34,877 nucleotides of DNA, taken from NCBI GenBank assembly GCA_014860355.1, contig JACZJV010000003.1:1-34877 (forward strand), in the 5' to 3' direction. The notes under the pieces were generated by a model. That model was not told the origin of the DNA and did no database searches. It saw only the letters and a program-made list of their open reading frames with translations. This DNA comes from Burkholderiales bacterium (GTDB lineage: Bacteria; Pseudomonadota; Gammaproteobacteria; Burkholderiales; SG8-39). Below are positions 1 to 8,062 of the stretch, piece by piece; the first letter of the stretch is position 1, and every line of letters starts with the position of its first letter. The translations under genes and the position numbers were made by a program.

Positions 1-36
1 CTATGGGGACAAGTCAAAGTTACTGGGACGAACACC

Positions 37-2070
37 ATGACTAATGGAAGCGACGAGACTAGAACGCGGATCGGCGTTTCCGAAGGCACCGACAACACCG
101 CCCGCAAGCAGGCGGAAGAGGCGCTGCTCAAGGCGTGGGCCCTGCAGCGCGCGATTTTCAACAGCGCCAACTTCTCGAGCATCGCCACCGACGCGAAGGG
201 CGTCATCCAGATTTTCAACGTCGGTGCCGAGCGTATGCTTGGCTATACGGCCACCGAAGTGATGAACAAGATCACGCCGGGCTTCGAGGCGCTGGTGTTC
301 AAGGCCTCGCGCGGGATCGAGGACATCTACGAGCTGACCTACATCCGCAAGGACGGCAGCCGCTTCCCCGCAGTGGTGTCGGTCACGGCGCTGCGCGACG
401 CGCAGGAAGCGATCATCGGCTACCTGCTGATCGGCACCGACAACACGGCACGCAAGCAGATCGAGGAAGAACAAAAGTTGCTCGACCAGAGCCTGCGCGA
501 CCAGCAGTTCTACACCCGCTCGCTGATCGAATCCAACATCGACGCGATCATGACCACCGATCCGTCCGGCATCATCACCGACGTCAACAAGCAGATGGAG
601 GCGCTCACCGGCTGCACCCGCGACGAGCTCATCGGCGCGCCGTTCAAGAACTACTTCACCGATCCGGAGCGCGCCGCGGCGGGTGTCAAGCTGGTGCTGA
701 GCGAAAAAAAGGTCACCAACTACGAACTCACTGCGCGCGCCAGGGACGGCAAGGAAACGGTGGTGTCCTACAATGCGACCACTTTCTACGACCGGGACCG
801 CAAGCTGCGGGGCGTGTTTGCCGCCGCGCGCGACGTCACCGAAAGCAAGCGCCTGGATCAGGTGCTGCAGGAAAAGAACGCCGAGCTCGAGGGCGCCAAG
901 CTGGCGGCGGAAAAGGCGAACCTCGCCAAGTCGGACTTCCTGTCGAGCATGAGCCACGAACTGCGCTCCCCGCTCAATGCGATCCTCGGGTTTGCCCAGC
1001 TGATGGAATCCGATACCCCGCCGCCGACGCCATCCGGGAAGGAGAGCATTGCCCAGATTCTCCAGGCCGGCTGGCATCTGCTGACGCTGATCAACGAGAT
1101 CCTCGATCTGGCCAAGGTCGAATCGGGACAGGTGCCGATGTCGCGCGAACCGGTGTCGCTGGCTGAAGTGATGCAGGAATGCCAGGGCATGACCGATCCG
1201 CAGGCGCAGCAGTGCGGCATTGAGATAAGCTTTCCCGAATTCAGCATACCTTTCTTTGTCAACGCCGACCGGACCAGGTTGAAGCAGGTCATTGTCAACC
1301 TGATATCCAACGCGATCAAATACAACAGCGCGCAGGGAAAGGTCGAATTGAGCTGCGCCCAGGGCGCGCCGGGACGGGTCCGCGTCAGCATCAGCGACAC
1401 CGGCGCGGGACTGTATCCGGAGCAGCTGGCGCAGTTGTTCCAGCCGTTCAACCGCCTCGGTCAGGAGGCCGGCGCCGTGGAAGGAACGGGCATCGGACTG
1501 GTGGTGGCCAAGCGCCTGGTTGAGCTCATGGGCGGCACAATCGGCGTGGAGAGCACCCTGGGCGCGGGCAGCGTGTTCTGGTTCGAACTCACCGCGGCCG
1601 CCGAACCGCACCTTGCCACGGGTCCCGGCGGCGCCGACGCAACGCCCCCCGCGCATCCGTCGCGCGGGGCCCGGTTGCACCCGATTCTTTATGTCGAGGA
1701 CAATCCGGCCAACCTGAAACTGGTCGAACAGATCATCGCCCGCCACCCCGATTTCTGCCTGGTGACCGCAGTCAACGGAAATCTCGGCATCCAGCTTGCG
1801 CGCGACAATCAGCCGGAAGTGATCCTGATGGACATCAACCTGCCCGGCATGAGCGGCTTCGATGCCCTGCAAATCCTGCGTTCGGACCCGGCCACCGCGC
1901 ACATCCCGGTCATTGCCGTAAGCGCCAATGCCATGCCGCTGGACATCGCCAGGGGCGAGAAGGCGGGATTCTTCCGCTACATAACCAAGCCGATCAAGGT
2001 CAGCGAACTCATTGAAGCCGTGGACAAGGCGCTGGAACTCGCAGGAAAGCGATTCGACAATAACAAATAG
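37..2070 (+). CDS. PAS-PAS hybrid histidine kinase with C-terminal receiver (5' end probably outside window)
   Basis: Cytosolic sensor kinase of a two-component phosphorelay, 677 residues from the first ATG. Two PAS domains (about 30-140 and 155-275) precede a coiled linker, a HisKA domain with the H-box SHELRSP (phospho-acceptor His307), and a HATPase domain with N-box NLISNAIKYN and glycine boxes DTGAGL and GTGIGL. A receiver follows from about residue 547, with acceptor Asp599 in MDINLPG and a conserved Lys in TKPIK. No transmembrane segment is visible. The frame is open to base 1, and residues 17-28 (EGTDNTARKQAE) repeat the end of a PAS/PAC module seen again near residue 138, so at least one more PAS domain probably lies upstream and ATG 37 is not certain. 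The partner may be an Hpt protein or the damaged receiver gene 15 bases downstream. The family call is firm; the ligand is unknown. Confidence 0.9.
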   Translation: MTNGSDETRTRIGVSEGTDNTARKQAEEALLKAWALQRAIFNSANFSSIATDAKGVIQIFNVGAERMLGYTATEVMNKITPGFEALVFKASRGIEDIYELTYIRKDGSRFPAVVSVTALRDAQEAIIGYLLIGTDNTARKQIEEEQKLLDQSLRDQQFYTRSLIESNIDAIMTTDPSGIITDVNKQMEALTGCTRDELIGAPFKNYFTDPERAAAGVKLVLSEKKVTNYELTARARDGKETVVSYNATTFYDRDRKLRGVFAAARDVTESKRLDQVLQEKNAELEGAKLAAEKANLAKSDFLSSMSHELRSPLNAILGFAQLMESDTPPPTPSGKESIAQILQAGWHLLTLINEILDLAKVESGQVPMSREPVSLAEVMQECQGMTDPQAQQCGIEISFPEFSIPFFVNADRTRLKQVIVNLISNAIKYNSAQGKVELSCAQGAPGRVRVSISDTGAGLYPEQLAQLFQPFNRLGQEAGAVEGTGIGLVVAKRLVELMGGTIGVESTLGAGSVFWFELTAAAEPHLATGPGGADATPPAHPSRGARLHPILYVEDNPANLKLVEQIIARHPDFCLVTAVNGNLGIQLARDNQPEVILMDINLPGMSGFDALQILRSDPATAHIPVIAVSANAMPLDIARGEKAGFFRYITKPIKVSELIEAVDKALELAGKRFDNNK

Positions 2071-2085
2071 CAAAGCACGATTCCC

Positions 2086-2469
2086 ATGCTCAGCACATCC
2101 GATATCCGTCAGGGCAGGATTCTGATTGTCGACGACAAGCCAGCCAATGTCCTGCTGCTCCAAGGCATGCTCCACCGCGCCGGCTACGTTTCGCTTACCT
2201 CCACCATGGACCCGCACGCGGTAAGCGAGCTTCACCGCAACAACCGCTACGACCTGTGGGGGGACGTGGTGAACACCGCCAGCCGGATGGAATCCCACGG
2301 CGTCGCGGGGCGCATCCAGGTAACCGACGCCACGCGGCGGCGCTTGAGCGAACGCTTCCTGTTTGAAGAACGCGGCAAAATCGCAGTCAAAGGCAAGGGC
2401 GAAATGCGCACGTGGTTCGTCAAAGGCAGGAATGGCAGCGCAGAATTTGACGCCGCGCCCTTGAATTGA
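2086..2469 (+). pseudogene. Internally deleted response regulator-adenylate cyclase (REC head fused to cyclase tail)
   Basis: A 127-residue open frame made of two pieces. Residues 1-56 are the start of a receiver domain (RILIVDDKPANVLLLQGML, ending NRYDL). Residues 57-127 are the end of a class III adenylate/guanylate cyclase domain (WGDVVNTASRMES, then QVTDATRRRLSERF and VKGKGEMRTWFV). The join is at about 2248-2262, where a receiver would read YDL-(I/L)LLD and a cyclase (F/Y)DLWGD, so the pieces meet at a shared Asp-Leu. The receiver phospho-acceptor Asp and the metal-binding aspartates of the cyclase are missing, so neither activity is expected. The frame is intact. It lies 15 bases after the kinase gene and was probably its cognate output. 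No strong ribosome binding site is visible before ATG 2086. It could still yield a small stable protein, but a decayed gene is the simpler reading. Confidence 0.75.
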
Positions 2470-2523
2470 CGGGTTCCGGCTGGCCGTCGCTTTCCAAAAT
2501 CCCGGCTCGAACGGCGCCGGGTG

Positions 2524-2539
2524 CGTGCGCCAGCGCACA
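2524..2539 (+). promoter_or_regulatory. Dyad site a (kaiC-like operon)
   Basis: CGTGCGCCAGCGCACA, a near-perfect match to the recurring dyad TGTGCG-N4-CGCACA, followed by TACGCC. A -10-like GATACT at 2561-2566 is centred 32 bp from the dyad centre, predicting a transcript start near 2573 and a leader of about 110 nt before the GTG of the kaiC-like gene. Confidence 0.65.
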
Positions 2540-2685
2540 TACGCCGGCGTCAGGCCGGAGGATACTTTCAGCATCGGGGAACACGACCGTTCCTTGCACG
2601 AGCCGGCTCTTTGCAGGCTGCAGCTGCGGCTTTTCCCGCGCCAACTGCCTCCGGGTCCGGCCCGTTGTTGACGGGGGACCTCAGC

Positions 2686-4431
2686 GTGCTTACGAAAAAG
2701 CCAAAACGCAGCATCCAGTCCAAAGCGCTGACCGGCATTGCCGGTTTCGACGAAATCACCGGCGGCGGCCTGCCCCGCAGCCGCACCACTTTGCTGGTGG
2801 GCGGGCCCGGCTCGGGAAAAACCGTGCTCGCACTGCAATTCCTCGCGCATGGCGCGCGCGCGTGCAATGAACCGGGCATCTTCGTCGCATTTGAGGAGCG
2901 TTCGAAGCGCATCGTGGGCAATGCCGAAAGTTTCGGCTGGAGCCTGGCGGAGTCGCAGCGCAAGAAGAAGCTGTACTTCATGGACGCGCAACCCCGGCAC
3001 GACTTGGTCCAGTCGGGGGATTTCGATCTAAGCGGGATGTTGGCGGCGCTCGAGGCCAAGACCCGGGAAATGAAGGCGAAGCGCATCGTGTTCGATGCGC
3101 TGGACGTCGTATTGGCGCTCTTGCCCGACGTGACGGCGGAACGGCGCGAAATCTACCGGCTGCATGCGTGGCTGCTGGCGCGCGAACTGACCGGCATCAT
3201 CACGCTCAAGTCCGGTGCGGATGAGACCAACTCGATCAGCCAGCAGCCGTTCGGCTTCATGCAATTCATGGTCGACTGCGCGGTGATCCTCAACCACAGC
3301 GTGGTGCTGGGCGTGTCGCAGCGCAGTCTGCGCGTGCAGAAATACCGCGGTTCCGGCTTCGATGAGAACGAATCGGCATTCCTGATCGGAAACAGCGGAT
3401 TCGACGTCGCCGTCGCGCACACGCTGAGCCGCGTCGACGCGAAGGTGAGCAACGAGCGCGTGTCCAGCGGCATCGCGCGTCTCGACACCATGCTCGGCGG
3501 CGGCTACTACCGCGGCGCCAGCGTGCTGATCACCGGCTTCTCCGGCACCGCCAAGACCACCCTGAGCGGGGCATTCGCCGAGGCGGCCTGCCGCCGCGGC
3601 GAGCGCACCATGTTCGTCTGTTTCGATACCAACAGTACCGAGGTCATCCGCAACCTGCTCTCCGTCGGTATCCACTTGGATCGGTACGTCAAGAGCGGGC
3701 GCTTGCGCATGATCTCGGCCCGCGCCATCACCGGCAGCGCCGAGACCTATCTGGTGCGCATCAAGGCGCTGGCGAAAGAGCATGGCGCGCGCTGCGTCGT
3801 CATCGATCCGGTATCGGCGTGGTCCAAATCCGGCAACGACCTGAGCACGCAGAGCGTGGCGGACCGCCTGATCGACTGGTCCAAGGGCGAGGGCACCACC
3901 CTGGTCTGCACCAGCCTGCTCGACGAGATGTCCGGCCAGGGCGAGGGCGGCTCGCAGCTGCAGATCTCGGCGCTGGTGGACACCTGGATCCACCTCAATT
4001 ACCTGATCCAGGCGGGCGAGCGCAACCGCGGCCTGTCCATCGTCAAGTCCCGCGGCACGACGCATTCGAACCAGGTGCGCGAGCTGATCCTGAGCGATGC
4101 GGGCGTGACCCTGGCCGACACCTACACCGCGGGCGGCGAAGTGCTGATGGGCACGCTGCGCTGGGAGAAGGAACGCGCCGAGCGGGGCGTGCACGAGGCC
4201 GCCGAAGTCGCCGCGAAGCTAAAGCGCGTCAGGCTCGATGCCGAGGAGGCCGAACTCGAGGTGCGACTGAAGTCGCTGCAGACCGAGCTCGTCGCGAAGC
4301 AGGTGGAGAAGGCCCTGCTGGTGCGCACCACGCAGAGCGACAAGGGCGAGTTGTCGCGCGGCCGCACGCAGATGAAGGAATTGCGCGGTGCCGATGCCGC
4401 GATTCCGGCACGCAAGCCGGGCCCGCCATGA
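2686..4431 (+). CDS. kaiC: KaiC-like two-domain RecA ATPase
   Basis: KaiC-family protein, 581 residues with two tandem RecA-like domains. The first has Walker A GGPGSGKT (39-46) and the catalytic pair FEE (Glu70/Glu71). The second has a P-loop GFSGTAKTT (284-292), with Ala before the Lys, and reads FDTN (Asp314) where cyanobacterial KaiC has its Glu pair. At the autophosphorylation site, where cyanobacterial KaiC reads ISTITD (Ser431/Thr432), this protein has ISALVD: Ser428 is kept and the Thr is Ala429. A charged coiled-coil tail covers about 500-570. I chose GTG 2686 because GGGGGA ends 7 bases upstream and homology starts there; the frame is open further upstream but that part looks non-coding. 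The stop overlaps the kaiB-like ATG (ATGA). No kaiA is present. In non-cyanobacterial bacteria such proteins are linked to stress or timing; a true clock role cannot be read from sequence. Confidence 0.9.
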   Translation: MLTKKPKRSIQSKALTGIAGFDEITGGGLPRSRTTLLVGGPGSGKTVLALQFLAHGARACNEPGIFVAFEERSKRIVGNAESFGWSLAESQRKKKLYFMDAQPRHDLVQSGDFDLSGMLAALEAKTREMKAKRIVFDALDVVLALLPDVTAERREIYRLHAWLLARELTGIITLKSGADETNSISQQPFGFMQFMVDCAVILNHSVVLGVSQRSLRVQKYRGSGFDENESAFLIGNSGFDVAVAHTLSRVDAKVSNERVSSGIARLDTMLGGGYYRGASVLITGFSGTAKTTLSGAFAEAACRRGERTMFVCFDTNSTEVIRNLLSVGIHLDRYVKSGRLRMISARAITGSAETYLVRIKALAKEHGARCVVIDPVSAWSKSGNDLSTQSVADRLIDWSKGEGTTLVCTSLLDEMSGQGEGGSQLQISALVDTWIHLNYLIQAGERNRGLSIVKSRGTTHSNQVRELILSDAGVTLADTYTAGGEVLMGTLRWEKERAERGVHEAAEVAAKLKRVRLDAEEAELEVRLKSLQTELVAKQVEKALLVRTTQSDKGELSRGRTQMKELRGADAAIPARKPGPP

Positions 4432-4718
4432 GCCGGCGCGCGAGGTTCAGGTTCCGGCTCTATATCGCCGGCGACGCGCTGAACTCCACCCAGGCGCTCG
4501 CCAACCTCACCGCGCTGTGCCGGACACGGCTGCCGGACCGGCACGAGATCGAAGTCGTGGATGTGTTTCGCGAACCGGAGCGCGCGCTCGCAGACGGGAT
4601 CTTCATGACGCCGACCCTGCTCAGGCTCGCGCCGCCCCCTGTCCGCCGCATCGTCGGCACACTCAGCCGGATGCAGCCGGTATTGCAGGCATTGGGGCTG
4701 GACGCCATCGCTGCATGA
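4428..4718 (+). CDS. kaiB: KaiB-like thioredoxin-fold protein
   Basis: 96 residues, close to the usual KaiB length. The start RFRLYIAGDALNS matches the KaiB LYVAGNTPNS strand and turn, and MTPTLLRLAPPPVRRIVGTLS matches the conserved TPTL...PPPVRRIIGDLS segment of cyanobacterial KaiB. KaiB binds the ring of KaiC in its fold-switched form; the position of this gene, joined to the kaiC-like gene by an ATGA overlap, suggests the same partner. It also overlaps the next gene by ATGA at 4715-4718, so all three are probably translationally coupled. The acidic tail of cyanobacterial KaiB is absent. The stand-alone length argues against it being part of a SasA-type kinase. Confidence 0.9.
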   Translation: MSRRARFRFRLYIAGDALNSTQALANLTALCRTRLPDRHEIEVVDVFREPERALADGIFMTPTLLRLAPPPVRRIVGTLSRMQPVLQALGLDAIAA

Positions 4719-7700
4719 AATCGAAACATTTGCCGCTTCCGACAGACGCGAGCGAGGAAATCGCCGCCTTAATCCAGACGCTGCACCAGACCGGGCAACG
4801 CCTGGAAGCGTTGACGGCTGGAGAGGTGGACACGGTGGCAGACCGCGACGGCCGGCCGTTCATGCTGCGGCATGCCCAGGAGCACTTGCGCCGGAGCGAA
4901 GCCGCCAGGCAGGCCGCCATCCTCAACGCGCTGCCTGCGCACATCGCTTTGCTCGATCCCCATGGTCGCATCATCTCGGTGAACGAGGCGTGGCGGCGGT
5001 TCGCCGAGGCGAATTCGCTGCTGAGCCCGGGCTATGGGATGGGCGTCGACTACCTCGCGATCTGCGACAGCGCACAGGGAGAGGACAGGTCGGAGGCGCA
5101 GCAAGCGGCCGCCGGAATTCGTTCCGTGTTGGCTGGCTCGGCACGGAGCTTTTCGCTCGAATACCCCTGCCATTCGCCCACGGAACAGCGCTGGTTCCTG
5201 ATGGCGGTGACACCGCTGAGCGATGACCGTTCGAATGGCGTCGTCGTCATGCACCTCGACATCATCGAGCGCAAGCGCGCCGAGGAAGCATTGCGCGAGA
5301 GCGAGGCGCGCTTTCGCAGTCTTACCGCGATGTCCACCGACTTCTACTGGGAGAGCGATGCCGAACACCGGCTCACGGTGCGCGCCTCGGCGAACATGAA
5401 AGTAAGCCCGGTTTCGGCATTCCAGCAAGGCGCGCAGATCGGCGAGCGCCGCTGGGAGATACCGCATCTTTCCCCCGACGCAGCCGGCTGGCGCGCGCAC
5501 CGGGCCGTGCTCGATGCGCATCGACCGTTCCGCGATTTCGAACTGTCGCGGCTCGGGTCCGACGGCGCCGAGCGGCATATCTCGATCAGCGGCGATCCCG
5601 TGTTCGACGCCGCAGGCGCATTCCAGGGCTACCGCGGGGTCGGAACGGATATCACCGAGGCGAAGCAGGCCACTGAGGAAATCCAGTTCAAGAACACAAT
5701 CCTCAATACGCTGCAGGAGACTTCGCTCGATGCAATCCTGGTGGTCGATGAGAATCGCCACATCCTCTCCTACAATCAACGGTTCATTGACCTGTGGCGG
5801 CTGTCGCCGCAGCTCGTAGCCGCGCGTGTGGATGCACCCATACTCCAATCGGTGGCTGACCAGGTAGAGGATGCGGACGCATTTGCGGCCCGGGTCAAAT
5901 ATCTGTACGCGCACCGCGACGAAAGGAGTCGCGAGGAAATAGTGCTGAAGGACGGCAGGATAGTCGATCGGTATTGCGCCCCGGTCACCGGAGCGGACCG
6001 CAAGTATTACGGCCGCGTCTGGTATTTTCGCGACATCACCGAGCGCAAGGCAGCGCAAGCCCGGATCACACAGCTCAACCGCGTATATGCCGTGCTCAGC
6101 CGCATCAATACGCTGATCGTGCGCGTACGGGACCGAGAGGGGCTATACCGCGAAGCCTGCCGGATCGCGGTCGAGGCGGGCGGGTTCCGCATGGCCATGA
6201 TCGCCATCGTGGATCCGAGCGCGATGAAGCTCGTCCCGGTCGCCTCGGCAGGAAAGGACGAGGCGCTCATGACCGCTATCAGGGGCCTCCTGTCATCGAC
6301 CGAGGACGCGCCCAGGACGATGGTCGCGCGTGCGCTCAGGGAGAAACAAGCCGTCGTATCCAACGATTCGCAAAGCGACGCGCGGATTTTGCTGGGCAGG
6401 CAATACGCAGAATCCGGCGTCCGCTCGATGGCGGTCTTCCCGCTCATTGTCGCGGATGAAGCAGTTGGCGTGCTCGCGCTGTACGCCAGCGAGAGTGAAT
6501 TCTTCCACGAAGCAGAGCTGAAGCTGCTGAGCGAACTGACCGGCGACATCGCATTCGCGATCGATCACATCGGCAAGCAGGAGCGTCTCGATTACCTCGC
6601 CTACTACGATGAGCTCACCGGCCTGGCGAACCGCGGGCTGTTTCTCGAACGGGTAGCGCAGTACATGCGCAGCGCCGCCATCGGCGCTCACGGGCTGGCC
6701 GTGCTAATGGTCGATCTGGAGCGGTTCAAGAACATCAACGACAGCTTAGGCCGACCGGCCGGTGACGCGCTCCTGCAGCAGGTGGCGCAGTGGCTGACGC
6801 GCAGCGCAGGAGACGCCAACCTGCTGGCGCGCATAGGTGCGGACCATTTTTCCCTGGTGCTGCCGCAAATAAGGCAGGAGGGCAATGTCATCGGGCTGCT
6901 CGAGAAGACGATGGCCGCATTTCTGGATCATCCTTTCCGCCTGAACGACGCCGTATTCCGCATCGCTGCCAGGGTCGGCGTGGCGGTGTACCCGGACGAC
7001 GGCGGCGACGCCGAGACGCTGTTCAGAAACGCGGAGGCCGCGCTAAAGAAAGCCAAGGCGAGCGGCGAGCCCTACCTGTTTTACAACCAGAAAATGACCG
7101 AAGCGGTGGCCGGCAAGCTCACCCTGGAAAATCAGCTGCGCCAGGCGCTGGACAACGAAGAGTTCGTGCTCCACTACCAGGCCAAGGTGAATCTCGTAAG
7201 CGGCGAGCTCACCGGCGCCGAGGCGCTGATCCGCTGGAACGATCCGCGCACCGGCCTGGTGGCGCCGGGCCGTTTCATCCCGATCCTGGAAGAAACCGGA
7301 TTGATCTACGACGTAGGACGCTGGGCGCTGAAAAAAGCCATCGCAGACTACCTGCGCTGGCGCGCCGCGGGCCTGCCTGCAGTGCGCATCGCGGTGAATG
7401 TGTCGCCGCTGCAACTCCGGAATCGCGGCTTCATCGACGAGATCGGGCAGGCAATCGGCATCGACAGCAAGGCAGCCGCGGGGCTGGAACTGGAGATCAC
7501 CGAAAGCCTGATTATGGCGGACATCAAGCTCAGCATCGCCAGCCTGCGGGCCATCCGCGCCCTGGGCGTAACCATCGCCATCGACGACTTCGGCACCGGC
7601 TTCTCCTCGCTCAGCTACCTCGCGAAACTGCCTGTGGACACGCTGAAGATCGATCGCTCGTTCGTGATCGACATGACCGCCGGGCCGCAGGGGCTGGCGC

Positions 7701-7891
7701 TGGTGTCCACCATCATCAGCCTGGCGCATTCGCTCAAGCTCAAGGTGGTGGCGGAGGGAGTAGAAACCGAGGAGCAATCACGCCTGCTGCGCCTGCTCGC
7801 CTGCGACGAAATGCAGGGCTTCCTGTTCGGCAAACCGGTGCCGGCGCAGATATTCGAAACGCGCTTTCTCGCCGCGCCGGCCGCCGCGTGA
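4715..7891 (+). CDS. PAS-PAS-PAS-GAF-GGDEF-EAL protein, predicted c-di-GMP phosphodiesterase
   Basis: 1058 residues, no membrane segment. Three PAS-type sensor modules (about 63-185, 195-325, 330-450) are followed by a GAF domain (about 460-615), a GGDEF domain (625-790) and an EAL domain (about 810-1055). The GGDEF signature is degenerate (GADHF, 708-712), so cyclase activity is unlikely. The EAL domain is complete: EAL at 836-838, then NVSPLQLR, LELEITES, IDDFGTGFSS, LKIDRSF, AEGVETEEQ and EMQGFLFG, which carry the metal and catalytic residues of active phosphodiesterases. The predicted reaction is c-di-GMP to pGpG, perhaps allosterically tuned by GTP at the dead GGDEF site. The start ATG 4715 overlaps the stop of the kaiB-like gene, making it the third gene of that operon and a plausible output. 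Signals sensed by the PAS and GAF domains are unknown. Confidence 0.93.
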   Translation: MKSKHLPLPTDASEEIAALIQTLHQTGQRLEALTAGEVDTVADRDGRPFMLRHAQEHLRRSEAARQAAILNALPAHIALLDPHGRIISVNEAWRRFAEANSLLSPGYGMGVDYLAICDSAQGEDRSEAQQAAAGIRSVLAGSARSFSLEYPCHSPTEQRWFLMAVTPLSDDRSNGVVVMHLDIIERKRAEEALRESEARFRSLTAMSTDFYWESDAEHRLTVRASANMKVSPVSAFQQGAQIGERRWEIPHLSPDAAGWRAHRAVLDAHRPFRDFELSRLGSDGAERHISISGDPVFDAAGAFQGYRGVGTDITEAKQATEEIQFKNTILNTLQETSLDAILVVDENRHILSYNQRFIDLWRLSPQLVAARVDAPILQSVADQVEDADAFAARVKYLYAHRDERSREEIVLKDGRIVDRYCAPVTGADRKYYGRVWYFRDITERKAAQARITQLNRVYAVLSRINTLIVRVRDREGLYREACRIAVEAGGFRMAMIAIVDPSAMKLVPVASAGKDEALMTAIRGLLSSTEDAPRTMVARALREKQAVVSNDSQSDARILLGRQYAESGVRSMAVFPLIVADEAVGVLALYASESEFFHEAELKLLSELTGDIAFAIDHIGKQERLDYLAYYDELTGLANRGLFLERVAQYMRSAAIGAHGLAVLMVDLERFKNINDSLGRPAGDALLQQVAQWLTRSAGDANLLARIGADHFSLVLPQIRQEGNVIGLLEKTMAAFLDHPFRLNDAVFRIAARVGVAVYPDDGGDAETLFRNAEAALKKAKASGEPYLFYNQKMTEAVAGKLTLENQLRQALDNEEFVLHYQAKVNLVSGELTGAEALIRWNDPRTGLVAPGRFIPILEETGLIYDVGRWALKKAIADYLRWRAAGLPAVRIAVNVSPLQLRNRGFIDEIGQAIGIDSKAAAGLELEITESLIMADIKLSIASLRAIRALGVTIAIDDFGTGFSSLSYLAKLPVDTLKIDRSFVIDMTAGPQGLALVSTIISLAHSLKLKVVAEGVETEEQSRLLRLLACDEMQGFLFGKPVPAQIFETRFLAAPAAA

Positions 7892-7939
7892 CGATAGGTG
7901 ACGAAGGTAACGATATCGGACAGGACGCGGCGATGCGGT

Positions 7940-7966
7940 TCAGCGGCCGCGGCGCGCGGCCGCTGA
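7940..7966 (+). terminator. Perfect 11-bp hairpin after the kai-like operon
   Basis: TCAGCGGCCGC (7940-7950) and its exact reverse complement (7956-7966) flank a 5-base loop, 49 bases after the EAL gene stop. No T-tract follows, so it is not a classical intrinsic terminator. It could pause transcription or protect the 3' end. Confidence 0.4.
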
Positions 7967-8008
7967 GCGGCGCATTCGAGGACATCGACGCCGCCGACGA
8001 AGGCGTTC

Positions 8009-8024
8009 TGTGCGCCCGCGTACA
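8009..8024 (+). promoter_or_regulatory. Dyad site b (lipid ABC transporter operon)
   Basis: TGTGCGCCCGCGTACA, one mismatch in the right half, followed by TACG as at sites a and c. The hexamer TAGTCT at 8046-8051 is centred 32 bp away. The predicted transcript start (about 8058) is only some 5 bases before ATG 8063, so the mRNA may be nearly leaderless, which fits the lack of a ribosome binding site there. Confidence 0.6.
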
Positions 8025-8062
8025 TACGGGGCAGGACATTTCATCTAGTCTTTCGCCCATCT

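Noticed and set aside
2521..2685. Upstream extension of the kaiC-like protein
   Set aside because: The translated extension is low-complexity, spans the dyad and its -10 element, and a good ribosome binding site precedes GTG 2686.
1..3000. Very long open frame on the - strand opposite the kinase and kaiC-like genes
   Set aside because: It is antisense to genes with clear domains; long antisense frames are common in GC-rich DNA. Similar ones at 15477-17072 (+), 10357-12996 (-) and 11967-13580 (+) were dropped for the same reason.
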